In this document: positions 6,867 through 13,791 of the stretch, piece after piece
Layout of the letters: each line of letters begins with the position of its first letter
How positions within the stretch are numbered: position 1 is the stretch's first letter
Source of the DNA: an uncultured Clostridia bacterium
GTDB lineage: Bacteria; Bacillota; Clostridia; Oscillospirales; CAG-272
DNA length: 19,890 nucleotides
Assembly (NCBI GenBank): GCA_937898155.1
Contig: CALEJO010000007.1
Location: 1-19,890 of the forward strand
Direction of reading: 5' to 3'
Notes under the pieces: generated by a model
Told to the model about the DNA's origin: nothing
Databases searched by the model: none
Seen by the model: the letters and a program-made list of their open reading frames with translations, nothing else
Program-made: the position numbers and the translations under genes

Positions 6867-6881
6867 GATGGGTGATATAAT
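6853..6881 (+). promoter_or_regulatory. Sigma-A promoter of the decarboxylase operon
   Basis: TTGTTT (6853-6858) and a perfect TATAAT (6876-6881) are separated by 17 bp, with an extended -10 TG at 6873-6874. The start would be near 6888, giving an ~80-nt leader before the first ATG at 6968. Confidence 0.82.
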
Positions 6882-6967
6882 AAAATCAGTATATAAAATG
6901 GGGGAGAATGGTATTCCTAATGCAAAACTTCTCTTTCCATCATCGAATACAGAAAGGAATCATCGCA

Positions 6968-8362
6968 ATGGCAAACATCAATCACAAGACTACCGCCGAG
7001 TTGCGTGAGGACCTTTTGAACGGGCAAACCGCGGAAGCGGCGGCGCTCGCCAAAGAGGGAAAACTCACCGCGCGGCAGAGAATGGCGCTTCTCTTTGACG
7101 AAGGAACGTTCGTCGAGGTCGGCGCTTACGTCGGTCGCCGTCGCACGGAGCTGGACTCCGACGCAGACGACAGCTATGAGCCCGTCATCACGGGCTACGG
7201 TGCGATCGACGGCGCACTCGTTTACGCGTTCTCGCAGGACTATTCCCGCCTGCACGGCGCGCTCGGCGAGATGCACGCAAAAAAGATCACAAACATCATC
7301 GAAATGGCGGAACGCTCCGAAGCGCCGATCCTCGGCGTTTTCGACAGCGCCGGTGCTAAAATTCTCGAGGGCGTGGACGCGCTCGCGGGCTATGGCGCGA
7401 TCATGCGCGCGCTCGACGCGGTGTGCGTTCCGAAAATCGCCGTCGTCTCCGGCCTCTGCGGCGGCGCATCTGCCGTCATCGCCGAGATGTTCGATCTCGT
7501 GATCGCCGCCGACAAAACGGGCAAGCTCTTCACTTCCCCGTCCGGCAAGGTCGCGGAGGGCGTCAGCGCCAATCCGCTGATGGTCGATCTGCACGCGGAA
7601 GACGACGCGGCGGCCATGAACGCCGCGCGCACGCTCGTTTCCTATTTCACCGAAACCACGCCTGATACCGACGACGCCAACCGCGCGGTCGCGCTCGACG
7701 GCGTTTTCGCAAACGATGAATATGACGTTCACGACGTCATCGCCGACGTCTTTGACCTCGGCTCCTTCACAGAGCTCGGCGGCGCGCACGCCAGCCAGAT
7801 GGTGACCGGTTTTGCCACGATGAACGGCAGACCCGTCGCTGTCATCGCGAACAATCCCGCCGTCAAGGGCGGAAAGCTCTGCCCCTGCGCCGTGAAGAAG
7901 GCATCGAAGCTCCTTCGCATCGCGTTCGCGCAGTCGATGGCAGTCATCACGCTCGTGGACACGCTCGGCATCGCCGACAAGCCCGAAGCCGAGGAAAAGG
8001 GCTTCGCCGCTTCCCTCGCTTCTCTCGCCACGGGCTATGCCCGCGTCGGCGCCGGTGCCGTCACCGTCACGCTCGGCAAATCGTTCGGCACCGCCTACAC
8101 CGTCATGGGCTCGAAAGCCCTGACCGGCGGCATCGCGCTCGCGCTTGATCGCGCGCAGATCGCCGCGATGGCACCCGAATCCGCCGTCGAATTTCTCGGC
8201 GATGTCAAGGACGAATCCCGCCACGCGGAGATCGCCGCAGATTGGGCGGAAAAATTCGCATCTCCCCTGCAAGCCGCCAAGAGCGGTCACATTGACGACA
8301 TCATCGCCACGGCGGAACTCCGTCAGCGCATCGGCGCGGCGCTCGAAATGCTCGCCTGCTGA
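6968..8362 (+). CDS. Biotin-dependent acyl-CoA carboxyltransferase, MmdA/PccB-like
   Basis: This 464-residue protein has two crotonase-like halves of the acyl-CoA carboxyltransferase family. It would move a carboxyl group between an acyl-CoA and the biotin on the carrier encoded two genes downstream. The N-terminal signature GKLTARQRMALLFDEGTFVEVG is clear. The two oxyanion-hole regions appear as GLCGGASAV (162-170) and GKSFGTAYTVMGS (370-382). It is ~50 residues shorter than typical MmdA/PccB (about 510-520), and several signatures are altered: the usual VPGFLPG stretch is replaced by TLGIADKP, and the GPCAGGA loop by GLCGGAS. The substrate may therefore not be methylmalonyl-CoA. The ATG at 6968 has AAAGGAA 8 nt upstream; an in-frame ATG at 6908 has its G-rich motif only one base away. 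First gene of the operon. Confidence 0.85.
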   Translation: MANINHKTTAELREDLLNGQTAEAAALAKEGKLTARQRMALLFDEGTFVEVGAYVGRRRTELDSDADDSYEPVITGYGAIDGALVYAFSQDYSRLHGALGEMHAKKITNIIEMAERSEAPILGVFDSAGAKILEGVDALAGYGAIMRALDAVCVPKIAVVSGLCGGASAVIAEMFDLVIAADKTGKLFTSPSGKVAEGVSANPLMVDLHAEDDAAAMNAARTLVSYFTETTPDTDDANRAVALDGVFANDEYDVHDVIADVFDLGSFTELGGAHASQMVTGFATMNGRPVAVIANNPAVKGGKLCPCAVKKASKLLRIAFAQSMAVITLVDTLGIADKPEAEEKGFAASLASLATGYARVGAGAVTVTLGKSFGTAYTVMGSKALTGGIALALDRAQIAAMAPESAVEFLGDVKDESRHAEIAADWAEKFASPLQAAKSGHIDDIIATAELRQRIGAALEMLAC

Positions 8363-8373
8363 GGAGGGACCGT

Positions 8374-8709
8374 ATGGATATCTTCAATATTACAGATGCC
8401 AGCACAATGGGCGATCGCCTGCTTCTCGGCGCAACCACGCTCCTGCTCGGCATGGTCGTCGTGTTTTCGATTCTCGCGCTCATTTTCTTCACGGTAAAGC
8501 TGCTTCAGCTCCTCTTCCATAAGAAAAGCACGGCAAAAACACCCGCCGCAGTGCCCGCGCCCGCTCCGGCGCCCGCCCCTGTCGAGACCACCGCACCGGC
8601 ATCAAACACGCCGGACGGAACCGTGCTCGCCGTCATCGTTGCCGCCGTCGCGGCGGTCACGGGAGAAGCCCCGAGCTCCTTCCGCGTCGTATCATTCAAG
8701 AAAAAATAA
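8374..8709 (+). CDS. OadG/MmdD-type small subunit of a Na+-pumping decarboxylase
   Basis: This 111-residue protein has one transmembrane helix at residues ~17-42 (LLLGATTLLLGMVVVFSILALIFF and on), a Pro/Ala-rich linker at ~55-75, and a C-terminal tail containing TVLAVIVAAVAAVTG. This layout is that of OadG (oxaloacetate decarboxylase gamma) and MmdD, which tether the carboxyltransferase and biotin carrier to the membrane pump. The C-terminal AVIVAAVAA stretch is typical of clostridial OadG-like proteins. The start has GAGGAGGG six bases upstream and is 11 bp after the carboxyltransferase stop. The linker resembles that of the adjacent biotin carrier. Assignment to the OadG family is good; whether it serves an acyl-CoA or oxaloacetate decarboxylase is open. 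Confidence 0.8.
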   Translation: MDIFNITDASTMGDRLLLGATTLLLGMVVVFSILALIFFTVKLLQLLFHKKSTAKTPAAVPAPAPAPAPVETTAPASNTPDGTVLAVIVAAVAAVTGEAPSSFRVVSFKKK

Positions 8710-8727
8710 GTTTCGGAGGATATTATC

Positions 8728-9120
8728 ATGAATAAAATCGAAAGACTGATTGTCACCGTTTCCGGCGTCGTTTACGACGTCACCGTCGAAAGAGTGGACG
8801 GCACCACGCCCGTCACGACCGCCGCTCCTGTCGCCGCACCCGCTCCCAAGGCAGCTCCCGCTCCGGCGGCCGCTCCCGCAGCTCCCGCAGCCGCTCCCTC
8901 CGGCGCGAAGATCTCCGTCTCCGCTCCGATGCCCGGCACCATTCTCTCCGTCAACGTCAAGGTCGGCGACAAGGTCGAAAAGGGCGCCGTCCTCTGCATC
9001 CTCGAAGCCATGAAGATGGAAAATGAGATCATGGCTCCCGAAGCGGGCACCGTCGTCGCCGTCAACGCGACGAAGGGCTCGACCGTCACCGCGGGCGATC
9101 TGCTCGTCGCGCTCGCATGA
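8728..9120 (+). CDS. Biotin carboxyl carrier protein (MmdC/1.3S-like)
   Basis: This 130-residue protein carries a short N-terminal segment (residues 1-28), a Pro/Ala-rich flexible linker (~30-60) and a C-terminal biotinyl/lipoyl domain (~63-130). The biotin attachment motif is EAMKMENEI with Lys96 as the acceptor, preceded by SAPMPGTILSVNVKVGDKV. The layout matches MmdC and the 1.3S subunit of transcarboxylase. It should shuttle CO2 as carboxybiotin between the carboxyltransferases of this operon and the OadB pump. The Shine-Dalgarno CGGAGGA is 9 nt before the ATG, 18 bp after OadG. It is the only biotin carrier in the operon, so the PccB-like and the OadA-like transferases probably share it. 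Confidence 0.92.
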   Translation: MNKIERLIVTVSGVVYDVTVERVDGTTPVTTAAPVAAPAPKAAPAPAAAPAAPAAAPSGAKISVSAPMPGTILSVNVKVGDKVEKGAVLCILEAMKMENEIMAPEAGTVVAVNATKGSTVTAGDLLVALA

Positions 9121-9152
9121 GCCAACCCGATCGGAAACGGTGGTGACAGATT

Positions 9153-10367
9153 TTGCTTGATATTTTCAGCAACTTATGGGAATCGACCGGCGTAAAAACC
9201 CTGATCAGCGATCCTGTCATGCTGGTCAAGACGCTCATTATGTATGTGATCGTCGGCGTTCTCGTTTATTTGGCTATCGTCAAGGGCTATGAGCCGCTCC
9301 TGCTCCTCCCGATCGCCGTCGGTATGTTGATCGCCAACCTGCCCGGCGCGGAGCTGTTCCACATGAGCTGGTTCATCGACGGCGTGCCCACCGCAAGCGG
9401 TGAGCTCTCGTCGAAGCTCTCCGATATCGTCGTCTACGCCCTCGGCAACGGCGGGCTCGTGGACATTCTCTATCTGGGCGTCAAGCTCGGTATTTATCCC
9501 TCGCTGATCTTCCTCGGCGTCGGCGCGATGACGGACTTCGGTCCGCTGATCGCCAACCCGAAGAGCTTATTCATGGGCGCGGGCGCTCAGCTCGGCGTTT
9601 TCGTCGCGTTCTTCGGTGCACTTGTCCTCGGCTTCACGGCGGAAGAAGCCGCCGCGATCGGCATTATCGGCGGCGCGGACGGCCCGACCGCGATCTACGT
9701 GACCAAAACGCTTGCCCCGCATCTGCTCGGCGCGATCGCAATCGCCGCATATTCGTATATGGCGCTGATCCCGATGATCCAGCCGCCGCTTATGAAGCTT
9801 TTGACGACGAAAAAGGAGCGCACCATTCGCATGGAACAGCTCCGTCCCGTCTCCAAACTCGAAAAAGTGGTCTTCCCGCTCGCGGTCTTTTTGATCGTCG
9901 CGCTGGTCGTCCCCTCTGCCGCTCCGCTGATTGGATTTTTGATGTTCGGTAATATTCTGAACGTCTCCGGCGTGACGGATCGTCTTTCCAAAACGGCGCA
10001 AAATGAGCTGATGAACATCGTCACGATCTTCCTCGGCGTCTCCGTCGGCGCGACCGCAAGCGCGGAAGCGTTCCTCTCGCTCGATACGCTGAAAATCATC
10101 GCGCTCGGACTCGTGGCATTCGGCATCTCGACCGTCGGCGGTCTGCTCACCGGCAAGCTGATGTGCAAGCTCTCCGGCGGCAAGATCAACCCGCTGATCG
10201 GCTCTGCCGGCGTTTCCGCCGTTCCGATGGCGGCACGTGTTTCGCAGAAGGTCGGTCAGAGCGAGGACCCCGGCAACTTCCTTTTGATGCACGCAATGGG
10301 ACCGAACGTCGCGGGCGTGATCGGCTCCGCGGTCGCCGCGGGCGTTTTCCTGGCGATGTTCGCCTAA
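9153..10367 (+). CDS. oadB: Na+-transporting decarboxylase beta subunit (OadB/MmdB)
   Basis: This 404-residue, strongly hydrophobic protein has about ten transmembrane segments. It decarboxylates carboxybiotin and uses the energy to export Na+ across the cytoplasmic membrane. The conserved GIIGGADGPTAIY motif contains Asp176, corresponding to the Na+-site Asp of the DGPT motif in OadB. The C-terminal SAVPMAARVSQK and HAMGPNVAGVIGSAVAAGVF are also diagnostic. It starts with TTG; GGTGGTGA at 9139-9146, close to the ideal Shine-Dalgarno, lies six bases before it and no ATG fits. Oxaloacetate-, methylmalonyl- and glutaconyl-CoA-type pumps share this subunit, so the symbol denotes the family, not substrate specificity. 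Confidence 0.95.
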   Translation: MLDIFSNLWESTGVKTLISDPVMLVKTLIMYVIVGVLVYLAIVKGYEPLLLLPIAVGMLIANLPGAELFHMSWFIDGVPTASGELSSKLSDIVVYALGNGGLVDILYLGVKLGIYPSLIFLGVGAMTDFGPLIANPKSLFMGAGAQLGVFVAFFGALVLGFTAEEAAAIGIIGGADGPTAIYVTKTLAPHLLGAIAIAAYSYMALIPMIQPPLMKLLTTKKERTIRMEQLRPVSKLEKVVFPLAVFLIVALVVPSAAPLIGFLMFGNILNVSGVTDRLSKTAQNELMNIVTIFLGVSVGATASAEAFLSLDTLKIIALGLVAFGISTVGGLLTGKLMCKLSGGKINPLIGSAGVSAVPMAARVSQKVGQSEDPGNFLLMHAMGPNVAGVIGSAVAAGVFLAMFA

Positions 10368-10390
10368 TTTGATAGGAATGAGGTTTTACT

Positions 10391-11788
10391 ATGGCAAAAG
10401 TGAAAATTTGTGAAACCGTCCTGCGCGACTCGCATCAGTCTTTGATCGCGACGCGCATGAAGACGGAGGAAATGCTTCCGATTCTGGAAGAAATGGATAA
10501 AGTCGGCTATTATTCGCTCGAAGCATGGGGCGGCGCGACGTTCGATTCCTGCCTGCGCTTCCTCGACGAGGATCCGTGGGACCGTCTGCGTCAGATCCGC
10601 GACAAGGTGAAAAACACCAAGCTCCAAATGCTGTTTCGCGGACAGAACATCCTCGGCTATCGCCACTATTCCGATGACGTCGTCGAATATTTCGTGCAGA
10701 AATCCATCGCGAACGGCATCGACATCATCCGCATTTTCGACGCGCTCAACGACGCGCGCAATCTGAAAACCGCGATCAACGCCACGATCAAAGAGGGCGG
10801 CCACGTGCAGGCGGCGATCAGCTATACGACGAGCCCCGTCCACACGAACGAGAGCTTCGCGGCTTACGCCAAACAGCTCGAAGAGATGGGCGCCAACTCC
10901 ATCTGCATCAAGGATATGGCGGGACTGCTCAAGCCCTACGACGCTTACGAGCTGGTCAAGCTACTCAAAGAAACCGTGAAGATCCCGATCCAGCTCCACA
11001 CGCACTACACGAGCGGTCTCGCTTCCATGACGCTGCTCAAAGCGATCGAAGCGGGCGTAGACGTCGTGGACACCGCGATCTCCCCCTTCGCCATGGGCAC
11101 GAGCCAGCCGCCGACAGAATCGCTCGTCGCGACGCTCGCCGGCACCGAATACGACACGGGACTTGATCTCGGTCAGCTCGACAAAATCTGCAAATACTTC
11201 ACGCCTCTGCGTGAGAAATATCTCGCGTCCGGTCAGCTCGATCCGAAGGTGCTGAAGGTCAACGTCAACGCCCTGCTCTATCAGGTGCCGGGCGGGATGC
11301 TTTCCAACTTGATTTCTCAGCTCAAACAGGCGGGAAAATCCGAAAAACTCAGCGAGGTGCTGGAAGAAGTGCCGCGCGTCCGTGCGGACGCGGGCTATCC
11401 GCCGCTCGTCACGCCGTCGTCTCAGATCGTCGGCACGCAGGCGGTCTTCAACGTCATCGGCGGCGAACGCTACAAGATGGTGACGAAGGAATTCAAGGGT
11501 CTCGTCCGCGGCGAATACGGCAAAACGCCCGTCGCGATCGACGAGGCGTTCCGCAAAAAGATCATCGGCGACGAAACGCCGATCACCGAGCGTCCGGCGG
11601 ACGCGCTCGCACCCGAGCTCGACCGTCTGCGCGAGGAAGTCAAGCCCTACGCGATCCAGGAAGAAGATGTGCTTTCCTACGCGCTCTTTGAGCAGGTCGC
11701 GCTGAAATTCTTTGAAAAGAGAAACGCGAAACGCTACGGGCTCGACGCCGAGCACGCGGATTTCGAGAACAAAATCCACACCGTATAA
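10391..11788 (+). CDS. oadA: Oxaloacetate decarboxylase alpha / transcarboxylase 5S-like carboxyltransferase, no biotin domain
   Basis: This 465-residue protein contains the HMGL-like TIM-barrel carboxyltransferase domain (~1-290) followed by the conserved carboxylase domain (~300-460). Key residues are present: RDSHQSL with Asp13 and His15, the carbamylatable Lys174 in ICIKDMAG, and metal ligands His203 and His205 in QLHTHYTSG. It transfers carboxyl between oxaloacetate/pyruvate and biotin. It stops where the C-terminal biotinyl domain would begin in full-length OadA or PycB, so it must use the separate carrier at 8728-9120, like the 5S subunit of transcarboxylase. It starts at ATG with GAGG 9 nt upstream, 23 bp after oadB. 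Whether it mainly decarboxylates oxaloacetate or forms it from pyruvate depends on the partner. Confidence 0.93.
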   Translation: MAKVKICETVLRDSHQSLIATRMKTEEMLPILEEMDKVGYYSLEAWGGATFDSCLRFLDEDPWDRLRQIRDKVKNTKLQMLFRGQNILGYRHYSDDVVEYFVQKSIANGIDIIRIFDALNDARNLKTAINATIKEGGHVQAAISYTTSPVHTNESFAAYAKQLEEMGANSICIKDMAGLLKPYDAYELVKLLKETVKIPIQLHTHYTSGLASMTLLKAIEAGVDVVDTAISPFAMGTSQPPTESLVATLAGTEYDTGLDLGQLDKICKYFTPLREKYLASGQLDPKVLKVNVNALLYQVPGGMLSNLISQLKQAGKSEKLSEVLEEVPRVRADAGYPPLVTPSSQIVGTQAVFNVIGGERYKMVTKEFKGLVRGEYGKTPVAIDEAFRKKIIGDETPITERPADALAPELDRLREEVKPYAIQEEDVLSYALFEQVALKFFEKRNAKRYGLDAEHADFENKIHTV

Positions 11789-11808
11789 GGAGAACTGAAC
11801 GAAGCCAC

Positions 11809-12807
11809 ATGACCGCCCAATCCGAGATTTTATTTGACACCGCTGCGTTTCCGGTCATCAAAACCGATCGCACGGGGATCGTCCGCTATAAAAATCCCGC
11901 CGCGGCACGGGCTCTGCCGATGCTTCGGCGCGGTGCGTCCCCTGCGCGTCATCTCTACGGCGGCGCGCTTTCCGCGGGCGTGCTGTATCTGCTCGGCGAG
12001 ACCGCCTATCCGCGCGCGATCGCGCTCCCGTGGGAGAACGGACTGCATTGCCTCTTTCTCTCCTGTCTGCAATACGCAAATGGCGAGGAGACGGCACAGG
12101 CGCTTTTCCGCCGATATGAAGATCGCCCGCAGGAGCTGATGACGGATTTTCTTCGTCTTCGCGCGGCGGTCGTGCAGACCGACGGCAAATTGCCGCTCGC
12201 GCGGACGGATGCCGATCTCATCGCGCTCCTCGGAAACGAGGACGTCTGCGCCGACACGCAAGTCGTCGAACCCTATGCGCTTTTCGCCCGTCTTTCAACG
12301 CGCCTGAGCGGTGCGCTTCGCGGGATCGGATTCCGCGTCCGTCTCGAAGCGGACGAATCGCTGAAAGCGCTTTCGCCCGTGCGGCTCGACGTTTCCGGCT
12401 TTCTTTACCGATGCGGTCGGCTGCTCTACGCGATGATGAAGCTCTCGAAAACGGGCATCATCGACGGAAAAGCGATCCGCGATGAACAGTCGGGCGCGCC
12501 GATGCTTCTGCTTTCCACGCGCACGACGCTCTCCCATCGAAACGCAGAAACCGAAGACGCGTTTTCGCTCCTCTCCGCCCTGCTTCCCGAATGTGCCGTC
12601 GAATTTGCGATGCTTCGCTCGATTTCCGACGAGCCGGACGCGATGCGGCTTTCCGTCAACGAATACGGCAAGACGACGCTTTCTTATCGACTCCGCGCCG
12701 CCGCTCCGAGCGAGCTTTCGGTGCGCGCCGTGGACGTCGAAACGGCAGTTCCGGACGCGCTTTTGCGCATGGTTTTGCGTTCACTCCGCACTTCCCTTAC
12801 CGCATAA
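11809..12807 (+). CDS. Uncharacterised PAS-like protein, possibly a degenerate sensor kinase
   Basis: I do not recognise this 332-residue protein as a named family. Residues ~8-35 (FPVIKTDRTGIVRYKNPAA) match the opening of a PAS sensor domain. The middle (~165-215) has a helix pair resembling the dimerisation and early ATPase part of a histidine kinase (LYRCGRLLYAMMKLSKTG), but I find no phospho-accepting H-box, no N-box Asn and no G-boxes, so kinase activity is unlikely. It has no transmembrane helix or signal peptide. Gene 11809 starts 20 bp after oadA; an AGGAG motif lies at 11788-11793, rather far from the ATG. It is the last gene before the terminator. Co-transcription suggests a sensing or regulatory role in the decarboxylase operon, but that is inference. 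Confidence 0.65.
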   Translation: MTAQSEILFDTAAFPVIKTDRTGIVRYKNPAAARALPMLRRGASPARHLYGGALSAGVLYLLGETAYPRAIALPWENGLHCLFLSCLQYANGEETAQALFRRYEDRPQELMTDFLRLRAAVVQTDGKLPLARTDADLIALLGNEDVCADTQVVEPYALFARLSTRLSGALRGIGFRVRLEADESLKALSPVRLDVSGFLYRCGRLLYAMMKLSKTGIIDGKAIRDEQSGAPMLLLSTRTTLSHRNAETEDAFSLLSALLPECAVEFAMLRSISDEPDAMRLSVNEYGKTTLSYRLRAAAPSELSVRAVDVETAVPDALLRMVLRSLRTSLTA

Positions 12808-12818
12808 AATCTTGCATC

Positions 12819-12850
12819 AAAAAACGGCTTGCCATCGGCAAGCCGTTTTT
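12819..12850. terminator. Bidirectional intrinsic terminator
   Basis: Stem CGGCTTGCC (12825-12833) and GGCAAGCCG (12837-12845) with an ATC loop, flanked by A-run and T-run of five or more bases. It ends the plus-strand decarboxylase operon and the minus-strand repair operon, which converge here. Its apex GCCATCGGC is identical to that of the terminator at 5069-5097. Confidence 0.92.
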
Positions 12851-12853
12851 ATG

Positions 12854-13780
12854 TTATCGGAGCGAGACCACGCGGTCGCGCTCATAGAATTTGGAAAAAC
12901 AGTCATTTTCGGTGATCGGACGGTCGTTAAACAGCTCGCTGACCGTCACGAACGAATATCCCTCCGCGCTCAGCGCGTCCAGCACGCCGCGAAGCACCGC
13001 GGGTGTGATTTCCTTGATATCGTGCATCAGAACGATGCCGCCGTTTTTCGCCTCGGACAGCGCCAGCGCGATCGTTTTTTCGATCGCCTCCTCGCGACTC
13101 ATCTCGCCCGATTTCCATTTGGAATTGAACTCCCAATCGCGGGTATCGTCGCTCCAAAGGATCGCGCGCATCCGGATGCCGCCGTCGTAAAGCGTCTGCA
13201 AAACGTCGATCGAAAGGTTGCCGCCCGGTGGACGCAGAAGCGTCGGCATTTGCTCACAACCGGAATACCGGCGGATCTTTTCGTTTGTATCGTTGATCTC
13301 GCGGAGAAGTTCGTCCGTGGAAAGCGCCGTCAGATTCGTATGCGATTCGGAATGATTGCCGATCTCACATCCGAGCGCCACCATGCGGTGAAGCGAGATG
13401 ACTTTGCTCTCGCTGAGATTCGAACCGAGGACGAAAAATGTCGCCCGCGCTTCATATTCTTCGAGCAAATCAAGGATCTGCGGCGTGATCGAGACGCTCG
13501 GTCCGTCATCAAAGGTCAGCGCGATCATTTTGTCGGACGGCGTGAACGGCGGGCGCGTCGCCTGCGTTTCCGTCGCCGCGGTCGAATGTCCCGGCACCGT
13601 GGCGGGCGGATAGGTCGTTTCTTCCGTCGTGTTCTCCGCGCTCGTCGTGAATTCGGAAGCCGTCGTTTCCGTCGGCGTTGATGCGACAGGCGGCGTTTCT
13701 CCGCACGAGAGAACGCCCGCCGCGCAGAGCGTCAGCACGGCGATCATGGAAAATAGGATCAAAATTCGTTTTGCGTTCAA
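12854..13780 (-). CDS. Polysaccharide deacetylase lipoprotein (NodB domain)
   Basis: This 308-residue protein begins with a lipoprotein signal ending in GVLSC (lipidated Cys26). A Thr/Ser/Glu/Pro-rich linker follows (~30-80), then a carbohydrate esterase 4 NodB domain. Motifs are TFDDGP (89-94; catalytic base and metal Asp), HSESH (143-147; metal His), RPPGG (183-187), WSDDTRDW (209-216) and VLMHDI near residue 248. All are intact, so it should deacetylate N-acetylated sugars such as peptidoglycan or a capsular glycan outside the cell. It starts with TTG at 13780, supported by GAGGTG five bases upstream; the first in-frame ATG would remove the basic n-region of the signal. It lies 11 bp after tgt and is the last gene of the minus-strand operon. 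Confidence 0.9.
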   Translation of the reverse strand: MNAKRILILFSMIAVLTLCAAGVLSCGETPPVASTPTETTASEFTTSAENTTEETTYPPATVPGHSTAATETQATRPPFTPSDKMIALTFDDGPSVSITPQILDLLEEYEARATFFVLGSNLSESKVISLHRMVALGCEIGNHSESHTNLTALSTDELLREINDTNEKIRRYSGCEQMPTLLRPPGGNLSIDVLQTLYDGGIRMRAILWSDDTRDWEFNSKWKSGEMSREEAIEKTIALALSEAKNGGIVLMHDIKEITPAVLRGVLDALSAEGYSFVTVSELFNDRPITENDCFSKFYERDRVVSLR

Positions 13781-13791
13781 AATGACACCTC

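Larger units (their letters stand above)
6755..6967 (+). promoter_or_regulatory. AT-rich intergenic control region upstream of the decarboxylase operon
   Basis: This is the operon-proximal part of the 328-bp intergenic stretch between divergent rplU and the carboxyltransferase gene, and it is much richer in A and T than its surroundings. It holds the operon promoter (6853-6881), an inverted repeat overlapping its -35, and an ~80-nt untranslated leader. A second copy of the half-site CGGAAAA occurs at 6812-6818. I see no riboswitch and no convincing small gene here. Confidence 0.55.

Noticed and set aside
6908..6967. Longer N-terminus for the carboxyltransferase
   Set aside because: The ATG at 6908 has a G-rich motif only one base away, the 20 extra residues look unlike the family, and ATG 6968 has a well-spaced AAAGGAA.
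6898..7008. Possible upstream ORF in the leader of the decarboxylase operon
   Set aside because: Its ATG lacks a Shine-Dalgarno, and it runs into the carboxyltransferase gene in another frame without any recognisable peptide.
6917..8290. Long antisense frame opposite the carboxyltransferase gene
   Set aside because: Arg/Asp/Gly-rich shadow sequence without domains; the plus-strand gene is clearly real.
8540..8910. Pro/Ala-coding repeats in OadG and the biotin carrier as a DNA repeat element
   Set aside because: They are ordinary flexible linkers common to these two subunits, not a mobile or tandem repeat unit.
12482..13681. 399-codon plus-strand frame spanning the PAS-like gene end, the terminator and the antisense of the deacetylase
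   Set aside because: It crosses a strong terminator and overlaps two real genes in wrong frames; the protein is Arg-rich and unrecognisable.
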